Part shown: piece after piece, positions 18,631 to 27,737 of the stretch
How positions within the stretch are numbered: the stretch's first letter is position 1
How the letters are laid out: each line of letters opens with the position of its first letter
Assembly: GCA_044223995.1 (NCBI GenBank)
Contig: JBGALE010000003.1
Span: 372,001-436,000, forward strand
Source of the DNA: JACMLD01 sp044223995
GTDB taxonomy: Bacteria > Bacteroidota > Bacteroidia > Chitinophagales > Chitinophagaceae
Length of the DNA: 64,000 bases
Direction of reading: 5' to 3'
Notes under the pieces: model-generated
Database searches by the model: none
Told to the model about the DNA's origin: nothing
What the model saw: the letters and a program-made list of their open reading frames with translations, nothing else
Position numbers and translations under genes: made by a program

Positions 18631-18641
18631 AATATCAATGT

Positions 18642-19553
18642 ATGCAAACCACCGCTCACCTGTTGATGATACGGCCCTGCCAATTTGGATATAATGCCGA
18701 GACCGCAGTGAACAATGCTTTCCAGGTAAAAAACGAAGACGAGCTGACACAGCAGAAAGCAGCAAAAGAGTTTGATGATTTTGTTTCGGTGCTCCGGCAC
18801 CACGACGTAGATATAACCGTGGTGCAGGATACACCCGAACCACATACACCTGATTCTATTTTCCCCAACAACTGGGTTTCCTTTCACGCTGACGGAACCG
18901 TGGTGCTGTATCCGATGTTTGCCGTTAACAGGAGAAAAGAAAGGAACCATGATGTGCTGCTGAAAATCAGCAAACGCTTCAGTATCCAACAAACCATTGA
19001 CCTCAGCCATTACGAGGAAAAAGATATTTTCCTGGAAGGAACCGGCAGTATGGTGCTGGATCGGGATAACAAAATCGCTTACGCTTGTTTATCACCCCGT
19101 ACAGATAAAAAGATACTGGAAGATTTTTGCCGCAAAATGAATTATACGGCAGCATCTTTCTTTGCAGCCGGCAGCGACGGCCAGGCCATTTATCATACCA
19201 ATGTGATGATGTGTGTTGCAGACAAATATGTAGTGATTTGCCTGTATGCCATCCCTGATCACACCGAAAGAAAGCAGGTGGAGAAAACCATTACAGGTTC
19301 AGGAAAGGAAATTATCCCAATTACCCTGGATCAGATGAACCATTTCGCAGGTAATATGCTGCAGGTGCAAAATGCAAAGGGCGATAAAATACTGGTGATG
19401 TCTTCGCAGGCTTATGCATCACTTACAAAAGATCAAAAACAACAACTCGGATCCTTTAATACCATCGTGCATTCACCGCTGACCACTATTGAAACCAACG
19501 GTGGTGGCAGTGCCCGGTGCATGATGGCCGAAATTCACCTGCCGTTATTGTGA
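18642..19553 (+). CDS. ctlX: CtlX-like arginine deiminase-related protein
   Basis: The 303-aa protein is a second pentein-fold enzyme of the CtlX group (citrulline utilisation hydrolase family). Visible signatures are LLMIRPCQFGYNAET at the N-terminus, DSIFPNNWVSFHADG, LYPMFAVNRRKER, LEGTGSMVLDR, YHTNVMMCVADKYVV and the nucleophile C293 in GSARCMMAEIHLPLL. It follows the arginine deiminase gene by 11 bases. The pair suggests sequential arginine/citrulline breakdown, but the exact reaction is inferred. Its last nine bases overlap the 3' end of the convergent SDR gene. Confidence 0.83.
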   Translation: MQTTAHLLMIRPCQFGYNAETAVNNAFQVKNEDELTQQKAAKEFDDFVSVLRHHDVDITVVQDTPEPHTPDSIFPNNWVSFHADGTVVLYPMFAVNRRKERNHDVLLKISKRFSIQQTIDLSHYEEKDIFLEGTGSMVLDRDNKIAYACLSPRTDKKILEDFCRKMNYTAASFFAAGSDGQAIYHTNVMMCVADKYVVICLYAIPDHTERKQVEKTITGSGKEIIPITLDQMNHFAGNMLQVQNAKGDKILVMSSQAYASLTKDQKQQLGSFNTIVHSPLTTIETNGGGSARCMMAEIHLPLL

Positions 19554-20444
19554 AGGCTCATACATTTTTCTCAAACCCTCTGCCAATGATACCGGTACAT
19601 ACCCCAGTTGGCCGGATGCCTTACTGATATTGAATCCTGTTTTCGGCGGGCGTTTGGCCGGCTGTGAGAAAGTACTGGCGTTTACTTTTTCAATCAGTGA
19701 GGTATCTAGTTTGAATAAATTGCCAGTGGCTATTGCAATATCAAATGGTGTTACCTTATCCTTCCCCGAAATATGAAAGATCCCTGTTGCCTTTTGTTGA
19801 ATGATTAGTAAAATACCTCTGGCCAGGTCTTCTACATAGGTCGGCGTGCGCCATTGATCGCTGACTACTTTTATCGCTTTGCCATTTTCCAGGTTTTGTT
19901 TTACCCAGCTCACGATATTGCTGCGGGTTCCAAAAATCGTATTGCCATATACCAGGCAGGTACGCACAATCGCCCAGGGTATTTCACTGGTTTCAACTAT
20001 ACTTTCTGCCTGAACTTTGGTGAATCCATACCAGTTGACAGGATTAAGATGATCTTCTTCTGAATAATCTCCCTTTTCGCCATCAAATACAAAGTCGGTG
20101 GAAATATAAATAAAGTGACTGCTGATGGATTCTGCCTGTAATAATAGCTGCGCCGTCGCCTTTACGTTGATGTCTTCGCATAACTGCTGGTTTAACTGGC
20201 ACTCATCTACCTGGGTCATCGCCGCAGCGTGGACTACTACTGCAGGGCGCTCTTTTTCCATCATGGTACCGACGGCTTCATCATCGGTGATATTGATGGG
20301 GTAATAAATAAAGGCATGCTTTTCCTTATACAGCAACCTGCAGGGTCCTTTGCCGGTAGCTACAACATGATGGCCAGTCTCAAGTAATATTTTTACCAGG
20401 TGCTGACCAAGCAAACCATTGGCTCCTGTGACGAGTATTTTCAT
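19545..20444 (-). CDS. SDR family protein, dTDP-4-dehydrorhamnose reductase-like
   Basis: The 299-aa protein has an extended-SDR Rossmann fold. MKILVTGANGLLGQHLV holds the NAD(P)-binding GxxGxxG; VVHAAAMTQVDECQ, the YISTDFVFDG segment and the YxxxK catalytic pair in WYGFTKVQAE follow. This is the RmlD-like architecture, but no rmlABC genes are nearby, so the substrate is uncertain. I start at ATG 20444, directly before the Rossmann motif, rather than eight codons upstream. The 291 bases between it and pfkA hold no gene I can support. Confidence 0.85.
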   Translation of the reverse strand: MKILVTGANGLLGQHLVKILLETGHHVVATGKGPCRLLYKEKHAFIYYPINITDDEAVGTMMEKERPAVVVHAAAMTQVDECQLNQQLCEDINVKATAQLLLQAESISSHFIYISTDFVFDGEKGDYSEEDHLNPVNWYGFTKVQAESIVETSEIPWAIVRTCLVYGNTIFGTRSNIVSWVKQNLENGKAIKVVSDQWRTPTYVEDLARGILLIIQQKATGIFHISGKDKVTPFDIAIATGNLFKLDTSLIEKVNASTFSQPAKRPPKTGFNISKASGQLGYVPVSLAEGLRKMYEPSQ

Positions 20445-20735
20445 TTTCCCAAGATTCTGTGGGTGCAAAAATCGAGGAAATTAATTTGCTTTTTTGCAAA
20501 TGCCATGCGTGCAGGTGCTAATTTTGCCGGGCAAACAGGTCGCACTTCATTTTTTATTAATATATCGATTGGAGGCTTGCGGGGTTATCAAATAATGAAT
20601 GGTGAAAACCAAACCGTTGTTGTATGGAATCAAATCCTTATTTTTGATGCTTCTATAAGCCAATAGATGAAGATTTTTTAACGTTGCTTGCTGCTGGTTG
20701 AAAAATTTTTAAATAAAACCGACTGTTTTAATTAA

Positions 20736-21725
20736 ATGAGCGAAAAAAAGAAAGTTTCTAAGATTGGCGTGTTAACCTCAGGTGGAGATGCTCCGGGTAT
20801 GAATGCCGCCGTCAGGGCAGTTGTGAGGACAGGTTTATATCACGGAATGGAAATGTACGGAATCATGCGCGGGTACAGTGGTATGATCGACGATGATATT
20901 ATTAAAATGGAATCCCGCTCTGTGGCCAATATTATCCAGCGGGGCGGGACCATTCTGAAAACGGCCCGCTGCAAGGAGTTTTTTGAATACGAAGGCCGTA
21001 AAAAGGCATATAACCATTTGAAGAAAAGAGGCATCAACGGCCTCGTTGTAATCGGTGGGGATGGCTCATTTACCGGTGCTCTTAAATTCAGCAAAGAATT
21101 CGACATTCCCTGTATCGGTCTGCCCGGTACGATTGATAAAGATATTGCCGGTTCCGATTTTACCATTGGTTTTGATACGGCTGTAAATACTGCTGTGGAG
21201 GCCATTGATAAGATTCGGGACACAGCAGATGCACACGACCGGCTGTTTATCATCGAAGTGATGGGCCGGGATGCGGGATACATCGCCCTGCACAGTGGTA
21301 TTGCCACCGGTGCCGAACATATTCTTATTCCTGAACGCAAAACAGATATTGAAGCAGTCATTGCATCTCTCCTCGAAAAAGAAAAGCGGAAGAAACTGGT
21401 GAACATGATTGTGGTGGCGGAAGGTGATGGATTTGGCGGTGCGGAAGAAGTGAGTAAAATAATAAAGGAACGTTTACCCAATGCAGATACACGTGTTTGC
21501 ATTTTGGGGCATATACAAAGGGGCGGTTCTCCCAGTTGCCTCGACCGGTTAATTGCCAGCAGAATGGGTTACCATGCAGTAGAGTCGCTGCTGGAAGGAC
21601 GCTATAATGTAATGGTGGGTATCCTTAATAATAAAATGCATTATACCCCACTGGAAAAAGCGGTAAAGGCTAAACAGCGGATAAGCGAAGACTGGATGAA
21701 AATTGTAAAAATCCTGGCCAGCTAG
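20736..21725 (+). CDS. pfkA: ATP-dependent 6-phosphofructokinase
   Basis: The 329-aa glycolytic enzyme phosphorylates fructose-6-phosphate to the 1,6-bisphosphate. It has the ATP-binding GVLTSGGDAPGMNAAVR at the N-terminus and GGDGSFTGA. The catalytic loop is PGTIDKDIAGSDFTIGFDTA; the usual TIDND reads TIDKD, which keeps both aspartates. EVMGRDAGYIAL and LGHIQRGGSPS complete the active site. GGDGS with glycine after Asp favours ATP rather than pyrophosphate. Pyruvate kinase follows 115 bases later, placing two glycolytic control steps together. Confidence 0.97.
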   Translation: MSEKKKVSKIGVLTSGGDAPGMNAAVRAVVRTGLYHGMEMYGIMRGYSGMIDDDIIKMESRSVANIIQRGGTILKTARCKEFFEYEGRKKAYNHLKKRGINGLVVIGGDGSFTGALKFSKEFDIPCIGLPGTIDKDIAGSDFTIGFDTAVNTAVEAIDKIRDTADAHDRLFIIEVMGRDAGYIALHSGIATGAEHILIPERKTDIEAVIASLLEKEKRKKLVNMIVVAEGDGFGGAEEVSKIIKERLPNADTRVCILGHIQRGGSPSCLDRLIASRMGYHAVESLLEGRYNVMVGILNNKMHYTPLEKAVKAKQRISEDWMKIVKILAS

Positions 21726-21840
21726 TAACTGCCGTTTGCGGAAAGATTGACAAGACGCCCTGTAGTATTAGCTTCAAAGACGTACATTTAACCAGATTGC
21801 CCAGATAAAAAACGTTCACTAAACCTCATATCATAGTAAA

Positions 21841-23331
21841 ATGTCAAAACATCTTTCAAAATACCTGCACGAGTCAATGGATAAACAGGCTGGTATAGAA
21901 CACGCATTTCACAGAACAAAGATTGTTGCCACGGTGGGCCCTGCATGTGATACCTACGAAAAATTGCTTGAACTGGTAAAAGCCGGCGTGAATGTATTTC
22001 GTCTCAATTTCTCCCACGGAGCACATGAAGACAAACAGAAAATCATTGATCATATTCGTAAAATCAATAGCTCCCAGCCCTATAATATTGCCATTTTGGG
22101 CGATTTACAAGGCCCGAAGCTACGCGTAGGAGAAATTGAAAACAATGCGCTGATGGTAGTACCGGGTGACGTACTTACTTTCACCAATGAGAAAGTAGTG
22201 GGCAACAAGGAGCGGATTTATGTTTCCTATCCCAACCTGCATGAAGATGTAAAAATTGGAAATATTATTTTAATCGATGACGGAAAGCTGGAAGTAAAGG
22301 TTGTGAACATCGAGAAAAACAACGATGTGAAAGTACAGGTGACCATGGGTGGTGTATTGAGTTCCAAAAAAGGTATCAACCTGCCTGATACAAAGATTTC
22401 ACTGCCAGCGCTCACCGATAAAGATTTAATCGACCTCGAATTTATCATTGAACAAAAACTGGACTGGGTTGCATTGTCTTTTGTCCGCAGTGTAAAAGAT
22501 ATTGTTATACTGAGAAGTAAACTGGACGAGAAAAAAAGTAAGACCAAGATCATTGCCAAAATAGAAAAGCCGGAAGCATTAACAAATATCCGGGACATTA
22601 TCGTTGAGAGCGATGCCATCATGGTAGCGCGCGGTGATTTGGGCGTTGAGCTCCCGGTTGAGCAAATACCGCTTATTCAAAAGCAATTGGTCCGCAAAAG
22701 TATCCACCGGGCAAAACCGGTGATCGTAGCGACACAAATGATGGAGAGCATGATCGAACGTACCAAGCCCAACCGGAGCGAGATTACCGACGTTGCGAAT
22801 GCCGTACTGGAAGGCGCAGATGCCGTGATGTTAAGTGGTGAAACTGCAACTGGTCAGCATCCGTCGCTTGTAGTGGAGACAATGCGTAAAATCATCATGG
22901 AAGTGGAAAATACAGAATACCGATATAACCGTGAAGATGATTTGAAGCCGCAAACCCACTCCCCGTCTTTTTTGAGTGATGCCATTTGTTACAATGCCTG
23001 TAAAATAGCAAGAGACGTAAATGCCGATGCATTGGTAGGTATGACCCAGAGCGGGTACACGGCATTTATGCTAAGCAGCTATCGTCCAAAATCACCCCTG
23101 CATATTTTTACCAAGGAAAGAAGCCTGGTAAATCAGTTGAGCCTGAGCTGGGGTGTACGTGCATTTTATTATTCAGAAGAAGATAGTCTCGATGATATAA
23201 TCGACGACCAGATAGAGATACTTAAAGAAAGGGGATTTGTAAAAAATGGAGACATACTCGTAAGTACAGGTAGTACACCCGTGCATCTGCACCTGCCTAC
23301 CAACGTATTAAAAGTGACTAAGGTGGAATAA
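21841..23331 (+). CDS. pyk: Pyruvate kinase
   Basis: The 496-aa enzyme transfers phosphate from phosphoenolpyruvate to ADP. It has RTKIVATVGPACDTYEKL, the substrate-binding FRLNFSHGAHEDK and the catalytic-lysine region KIIAKIEKPEAL. MVARGDLGVELPVEQIP and MLSGETATGQHP follow in the barrel. The C-terminal allosteric domain spans about 370-496 (DALVGMTQSGYTAFMLSSYR). The length is typical, with about 20 extra N-terminal residues (MSKHLSKYLHESMDKQAGIE). A terminator follows directly. Confidence 0.97.
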   Translation: MSKHLSKYLHESMDKQAGIEHAFHRTKIVATVGPACDTYEKLLELVKAGVNVFRLNFSHGAHEDKQKIIDHIRKINSSQPYNIAILGDLQGPKLRVGEIENNALMVVPGDVLTFTNEKVVGNKERIYVSYPNLHEDVKIGNIILIDDGKLEVKVVNIEKNNDVKVQVTMGGVLSSKKGINLPDTKISLPALTDKDLIDLEFIIEQKLDWVALSFVRSVKDIVILRSKLDEKKSKTKIIAKIEKPEALTNIRDIIVESDAIMVARGDLGVELPVEQIPLIQKQLVRKSIHRAKPVIVATQMMESMIERTKPNRSEITDVANAVLEGADAVMLSGETATGQHPSLVVETMRKIIMEVENTEYRYNREDDLKPQTHSPSFLSDAICYNACKIARDVNADALVGMTQSGYTAFMLSSYRPKSPLHIFTKERSLVNQLSLSWGVRAFYYSEEDSLDDIIDDQIEILKERGFVKNGDILVSTGSTPVHLHLPTNVLKVTKVE

Positions 23332-23354
23332 CCATTTTATATAATAAACAATTG

Positions 23355-23390
23355 AAAAGGGCCTGTCATAATAATGACCGGCTCTTTTTT
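23355..23390 (+). terminator. Terminator of pyk
   Basis: Stem AAAAGGGCCTGTCAT against ATGACCGGCTCTTTT with one mismatch and one G-T pair, then a T run. Confidence 0.85.
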
Positions 23391-23396
23391 ATTCTG

Positions 23397-23612
23397 TCAG
23401 GCGCGCTGGCGAAAATTTGGATCGGATTGCCACTGAAGAATTTCTTCACTCAGGTCAAGCAGGGTATTTTCAAGCTGGAAAATTTCCCTGTTTAATTTTT
23501 TGACTTTCCTGGTGCCTTTATAGTAACCAATGAAGAAAAAGAAAACTCCCCCCAGTATCACTTCAAGACAATTTAACTGAACGGCTTCTAAGATGTCGAT
23601 TACTGTTTTCAT
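23397..23612 (-). CDS. Small single-span membrane protein with coiled coil
   Basis: A 71-aa protein I do not recognise. Residues about 15-31 (CLEVILGGVFFFFIGYY) form one transmembrane helix, followed by basic KGTRKVKK. A heptad-like amphipathic region at about 38-62 (LNREIFQLENTLLDLSEEIL) suggests a short coiled coil. The layout resembles small envelope scaffold proteins. It ends a few bases from the pyk terminator, and the AT-rich palindrome array lies 95-175 bases upstream. Function unknown. Confidence 0.5.
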   Translation of the reverse strand: MKTVIDILEAVQLNCLEVILGGVFFFFIGYYKGTRKVKKLNREIFQLENTLLDLSEEILQWQSDPNFRQRA

Positions 23613-23705
23613 AGATTGAATTTTTACAACAGGTATAGGATTTTGATTTCATAACAAAGAAATAAAGACTTACGGAGAGTGGAGATAGAAAAAAGACTAA
23701 GCTGC

Positions 23706-23785
23706 TATAGAATTATTTCTATAAAATTCTAGAAATATAAAAGAACATAGAATAAATTCTATGCTTTTATAGAATTAAATCTATA
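23706..23785. repeat. Cluster of four AT-rich palindromes (TAGAA/TTCTA half-sites)
   Basis: Four inverted repeats share the half-site TAGAA or a close variant. They are 23706-23723 (TATAGAA / TTCTATA), 23727-23734 (TTCTAGAA), a perfect 18-bp one at 23746-23763 (CATAGAAT / ATTCTATG), and 23768-23785 (TATAGA / TCTATA). Centres are about 16, 24 and 22 bases apart. The array lies immediately upstream of a plus-strand -7 element and also upstream of the small membrane protein on the minus strand. It looks like a multi-site operator. Confidence 0.55.
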
Positions 23786-23806
23786 GCCCCGAAAGTTGCC
23801 GGAGTA

Positions 23807-23814
23807 TATTTTTG
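23807..23814 (+). promoter_or_regulatory. -7 promoter element downstream of the palindrome array
   Basis: TATTTTTG, a perfect TAnnTTTG. The palindrome array occupies the place of the -33 region and farther upstream, as expected for a regulated promoter. Transcription would start near 23820, reading toward a 35-codon frame and a terminator. Confidence 0.45.
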
Positions 23815-23885
23815 TACTGTTAAAAGAAATCAGCAAACCCTTTTAATCCAAATATCCAAAAACCCGTTTTTTTATCTGGCATCCA

Positions 23886-23993
23886 TGAAAACCAAGAATT
23901 CAATATCCTGTACAAAATCCGGTGAAACGTCCAATTACCTGTTTCTGAAAAACCGAGGCATTACAGTCCGTCCAGTCGTAAGCCTGCATTAAT
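23886..23993 (+). CDS. Possible 35-aa small protein
   Basis: An ATG-initiated frame of 35 codons plus TAA. The product begins MKTKNSISCTKSGETSN and ends YLFLKNRGITVRPVVSLH. I do not recognise it as a standalone protein. The tail resembles the RxxGxSVRPV ending of FISUMP/DUF1566-type Bacteroidota lipoproteins, so it could be a remnant of such a gene. In its favour, it sits between a perfect -7 box 70 bases upstream and a strong terminator 25 bases downstream, with the palindrome array in front. It has no signal peptide. Small size makes chance occurrence quite possible. Confidence 0.3.
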
Positions 23994-24017
23994 AAGTGGT
24001 TTACCCCCTTATTACAA

Positions 24018-24049
24018 AAAAAGCTGTTGTCGGTGAACAACAGCTTTTT
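24018..24049. terminator. Strong bidirectional terminator
   Basis: A perfect 13-bp stem (AAAAAGCTGTTGT / ACAACAGCTTTTT, 6-base loop) with T runs on both strands. It ends the DUF4091 gene on the minus strand and could end the short plus-strand transcript. Confidence 0.9.
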
Positions 24050-24071
24050 ACTTTTTATAGCTTCAACGTAG

Positions 24072-25901
24072 TTACTTCCCGGGCAAAGCATCACTCAGCT
24101 CATCGAGTAATTTCTCACCAGCAGAAACATTTTTTATCAGATGGTCTTCAACAAATTCTTTTTCAGACAGAAACCCTTTTAAGTGTTGATCCAGTGATTC
24201 CAATAATATCTTCACTTTCTTATTTCCAGGTGATTTTTCTGCAAGTGATCGGAGAATACGTATTTTTTCATAATCCTGTATCCCCTCCCGCAATTTTTCA
24301 AACCGAATACAAGAATTTCCGCCCGGATACACCAGGTAGCAATCACCTGCAGGCCATGAACCATATCGGGCATCCCGCATTGGATCGGCAGGCCACGCAT
24401 CGTATGCCCAGCGAAGAAAACCGTTGTACCCATGAGCAGAAGAATACCAGCTAATCCACCTGCCCTCAATGGGCGGGGAGAAAAGAAAATTATTCGGTTT
24501 AGCCGGGTTGCAACATACATAGTACGTTGTTGTCATTCCCCTTGCTGCCCGTGCTTTTGTCTCGTCTGCTGTATTTTCATTGCCGTATAAAAAACAGTAG
24601 TCGTCGAGCAACTCATTCAGCTCAGTGTGCCAGTCGCCGGCATAGGTTATTTTCCATTTTTTAGAATGACTTTTTATAACACGGACAGCAGCCAGGGTTT
24701 GTTCTATGGCATTTTCATTGATGCCTATATACGTCTTATTCATCCATCCCTTTTTTTCAAGGTGGTTCATTAAATCTGTCAGAAAAGCATTCCAGTTATT
24801 TTTAAATGTATCTGTTCCGGGCACCCATCGCTCATATATATAATTACCCGTTTCCTCTTCCTTATAGCGAAATCTTTCTCCCCATGGCAGTGGCGTATAA
24901 ATGGTAATTGCTTTATCTATACCCATGCTCATGGCAAGCGATATATACTGATCGAAAATGCTGTAGTCAAATTTCCAGGAATCATTCTTCTTTTTAATCC
25001 ATTCTATCATTCCTTCTTCCGTGGAATATTCATTATCAGCCCAGGGCGAATGGACTCCATACGTGGTGATATAGGTCCCTCCGGCTTCTGCATACAACTG
25101 CAAGTGTTTTTTCAATAATGCCTTGTGGTCTGCCGACCATGGCTTCACATGATAATAGGAAGCGATAACCCATGGATTTTGCCACAGATCAAGGCGGTGT
25201 TTCCAGTCATGCGGTTTTGGTAATGTTTGATTTTGTACCCTGATGGTAAATGGCAGCGCTCGCCGGGCATTGTTTGAATACACTTCAACATTTCCGGAAT
25301 AGATACCAGGTTCCGCATCTGCAGGGATGTTTAATGATATCCAAACCGGTCTTACTGTTTTACCGGGAAGATCAAATCGTTCGAATGATTCAAACCTGTC
25401 CGGGAAAAGAAATCCATTTTTATAGGGAGTTTCCCCACAGACCGCCTCCTTAGAGCCATAAGGATAATTGGCCACCACATACCGAACCATGCTGACACGA
25501 AAATTTGAAATATCTATAAACCTTTCCTTCTTATTCACGAGCTTTCCAATTTTTATGCGAACCTGTTGCGTGGTATCTGCTGACCACACAATGATCTGCA
25601 TATTTAACCGCTCCCCTTTCCAGCCGGTTAAATGAAGGGAGGCATTTTCATTGGATATATCAGGAACTTCAGTTCGGTAATACAATTGATCGGTAGAACC
25701 AAATGCAGCATGCAAGCCAGGCATTACTGTTGCCCATTTTCCGGCATCGATTGGTTTGTCAAATGCAAACTCCGGCTCATAGTGTGGCGCAGTAGTAGAA
25801 AGTAAAAACGAATCGACAATTCCTTTCGCCTTTTGTCCAAAGCCGTGAAAGCTGAGCACCATCAGCAACATTAACGCAGTAGAATAACCGATCTTTCGCA
25901 T
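24072..25901 (-). CDS. Exported DUF4091 / GH123-like glycoside hydrolase-domain protein
   Basis: The 609-aa protein starts with a signal peptide (MRKIGYSTALMLLMVLSFHGFG). An N-terminal beta-sandwich (about 50-220, with LTGWKGERLNMQIIVWSA and VWISLNIPADAEPGIYSG) precedes a TIM-barrel region containing YIGINENAIEQTL. The C-terminal DUF4091 region has RWISWYSSAHGYNGFLRWAYDAW and EKLREGIQDYEKIRIL. This matches DUF4091 glycoside hydrolase-domain proteins related to GH123. I start at ATG 25901 because the signal peptide begins there; the frame runs 31 codons further upstream. Substrate unknown. Confidence 0.85.
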   Translation of the reverse strand: MRKIGYSTALMLLMVLSFHGFGQKAKGIVDSFLLSTTAPHYEPEFAFDKPIDAGKWATVMPGLHAAFGSTDQLYYRTEVPDISNENASLHLTGWKGERLNMQIIVWSADTTQQVRIKIGKLVNKKERFIDISNFRVSMVRYVVANYPYGSKEAVCGETPYKNGFLFPDRFESFERFDLPGKTVRPVWISLNIPADAEPGIYSGNVEVYSNNARRALPFTIRVQNQTLPKPHDWKHRLDLWQNPWVIASYYHVKPWSADHKALLKKHLQLYAEAGGTYITTYGVHSPWADNEYSTEEGMIEWIKKKNDSWKFDYSIFDQYISLAMSMGIDKAITIYTPLPWGERFRYKEEETGNYIYERWVPGTDTFKNNWNAFLTDLMNHLEKKGWMNKTYIGINENAIEQTLAAVRVIKSHSKKWKITYAGDWHTELNELLDDYCFLYGNENTADETKARAARGMTTTYYVCCNPAKPNNFLFSPPIEGRWISWYSSAHGYNGFLRWAYDAWPADPMRDARYGSWPAGDCYLVYPGGNSCIRFEKLREGIQDYEKIRILRSLAEKSPGNKKVKILLESLDQHLKGFLSEKEFVEDHLIKNVSAGEKLLDELSDALPGK

Positions 25902-26031
25902 ATAATTGATTTGAACCCGGCAGGCTTTCAAACAGTACTCTTGCTTGATAAACACCCGAAAAATTATCTTATCACTAAGGTAACCATATATCAATAGACC
26001 GAAAACATATAAAACCGTCTTCCTTTATTGC

Positions 26032-26062
26032 ATAAAAAAATGCCACCCGAAAGGATGGCATT
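26032..26062 (-). terminator. Terminator of the carboxylesterase gene
   Basis: On the minus strand, stem AATGCCATCC / GGGTGGCATT (one G-T pair) with a TTTC loop, followed by a T run, 19 bases after the stop codon. Confidence 0.85.
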
Positions 26063-26081
26063 ACTATCATGAAAGTTTTTT

Positions 26082-27719
26082 TTATTTCTTATTTCCATAG
26101 GCCTTATCCAAAAATAAATAGCGTACATCATTGGGCGCTTTGACAGATTTGGATTCTGTGTTAATGATCATCACATCAGGGCTTTCATCATTTGGCGCAG
26201 CCGCAGGCCAGTTGGGCAGCTTCGTCCCATTTGGATTGCCGGTAATGATGAAGTTAGCAAAATAATTTTGCATGGCAGCCGATGCTTTCATATCGTCCTC
26301 AGTCCATGCATATTCTTTTATCAGGGGAAGGTTGCCCATGCAATATTCAATTTCAGAAGCATGTGGTGCACCAATAGGTTCCGGCATTTTAACTGCATTG
26401 GGATCTTTCTTCACCGTACCGCCTGCGAGACCGGGCATGGTATTTTGATCTGCCAGCGGCGGTCTTATTTTACTAAACATATAACGGTATACCGGCTGGT
26501 TACTGTTCTTCCTGTGCAAATCAAACCATTTCCAGGTACTGTAGGAAATAAACCGATCCGATGCCAGGTCAGTGGCAGATATTTCCGTCTCTTTGTCTGA
26601 TCCGGCCGGGTATAATTTCAATACTTCTTCGAAATCCTTCGGATAAGCTTCCTTTACTTTCTTTATATAATTTTCATTGTTAATCGGCATTGCCTGTACA
26701 AATGCGATGGCGGGAATTTCAGCAGAGTTCCATCCCAGTAATAAAGGCACCATGGCCTGTTGCTTTGCATTGAAGATATCAGGCAGTGCAGCGGGCAACA
26801 GGTAGTTATCGATAGCAATGGGAAATCCAAAACGTTTCGATTCGGCATACAATTCAAACAGTTCGCGCGTGCTTAGTTTGCGCAGTTCTGCCAATGTTGA
26901 ATAGCCAGCCTTTTTTGCAAATTCCAGTCCCGTGTTTTCCGCTTCCTTTAATGGCACAGGTGCCAAAGTAGGGTGAATGCTGCCACCGCTCTCGCCAATG
27001 GCGCCGGCAATCAATCCTTTTGATAAGGGTGATGCCATCTGTATACTTACTGCAATAGAGCCGGCCGATTCGCCTGCAATGGTGACACGCTTTGGATTGC
27101 CGCCGAATGCTTCAATATTTTTTTGTACCCACTTGAGTGCGGCATTCTGATCGAGTAATCCATAGTTGCCAGAAGCTTTATAGGGTGCTTCAGCACTCAG
27201 TTCAGGATGCGCAAAAAAACCGAATATATTCAGCCTGTAATTGACAGTCACCACCACCATACCTTTTTTAGCCATGCTTTCCCCATCATATCTTGGTTCT
27301 GATCCATCGCCCGCTACAAAGCCACCGCCAAAAAAATAAACAAGCACCGGTAAATCCTTTGTATTTCGTTTTGCCGGCGTCCATACGTTCAGGTAAAGGC
27401 AATCTTCACTCAATCCGTCCGAGCGGCTGTTCATATCGCCAAATACAATTCCCTGTACCGGGCGGGGGCCAAATTTTTTCGTGGGCAATACGCCTTTCCA
27501 GTTGTCCAGCGGCTGCGGCGCCCTCCAGCGCAATTGCCCCACCGGTGGTTTTGCAAATGGAACGCCGAGATAAAACTGGATGCCTGTTTTAGTATCATAA
27601 TTCCCCTCGATGATACCATTTTCAATTTTTGTTTGTACCGAAAAATAATTGTTGGTCTGTGAAAAAGAAATCGTACACAGCAGTAACAACAAACCTGTTA
27701 AAATAGATAGTTTTCGCAT
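26082..27719 (-). CDS. Exported type-B carboxylesterase/lipase
   Basis: The 545-aa alpha/beta hydrolase has a signal peptide (MRKLSILTGLLLLLCTISFS). It carries the family signatures SEDCLYLNVWTP (about 104-115), the oxyanion-hole segment FFGGGFVAGDG and the nucleophile S218 in GESAGS. GNYGLLDQNAALKWVQKNI matches the carboxylesterase pattern. It probably removes acyl groups from plant-derived or other esters. The gene is divergent from a Nudix-type regulator, with a near-perfect palindrome centred 31 bases upstream of its ATG, so it is that regulator's likely target. Confidence 0.93.
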   Translation of the reverse strand: MRKLSILTGLLLLLCTISFSQTNNYFSVQTKIENGIIEGNYDTKTGIQFYLGVPFAKPPVGQLRWRAPQPLDNWKGVLPTKKFGPRPVQGIVFGDMNSRSDGLSEDCLYLNVWTPAKRNTKDLPVLVYFFGGGFVAGDGSEPRYDGESMAKKGMVVVTVNYRLNIFGFFAHPELSAEAPYKASGNYGLLDQNAALKWVQKNIEAFGGNPKRVTIAGESAGSIAVSIQMASPLSKGLIAGAIGESGGSIHPTLAPVPLKEAENTGLEFAKKAGYSTLAELRKLSTRELFELYAESKRFGFPIAIDNYLLPAALPDIFNAKQQAMVPLLLGWNSAEIPAIAFVQAMPINNENYIKKVKEAYPKDFEEVLKLYPAGSDKETEISATDLASDRFISYSTWKWFDLHRKNSNQPVYRYMFSKIRPPLADQNTMPGLAGGTVKKDPNAVKMPEPIGAPHASEIEYCMGNLPLIKEYAWTEDDMKASAAMQNYFANFIITGNPNGTKLPNWPAAAPNDESPDVMIINTESKSVKAPNDVRYLFLDKAYGNKK

Positions 27720-27737
27720 GATGGCAGTGTTAGAATG

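Noticed and set aside
23900..24094. 64-codon minus-strand frame across the terminator and the 3' end of the DUF4091 gene
   Set aside because: It would need to run through a strong terminator stem and has no sensible protein features.
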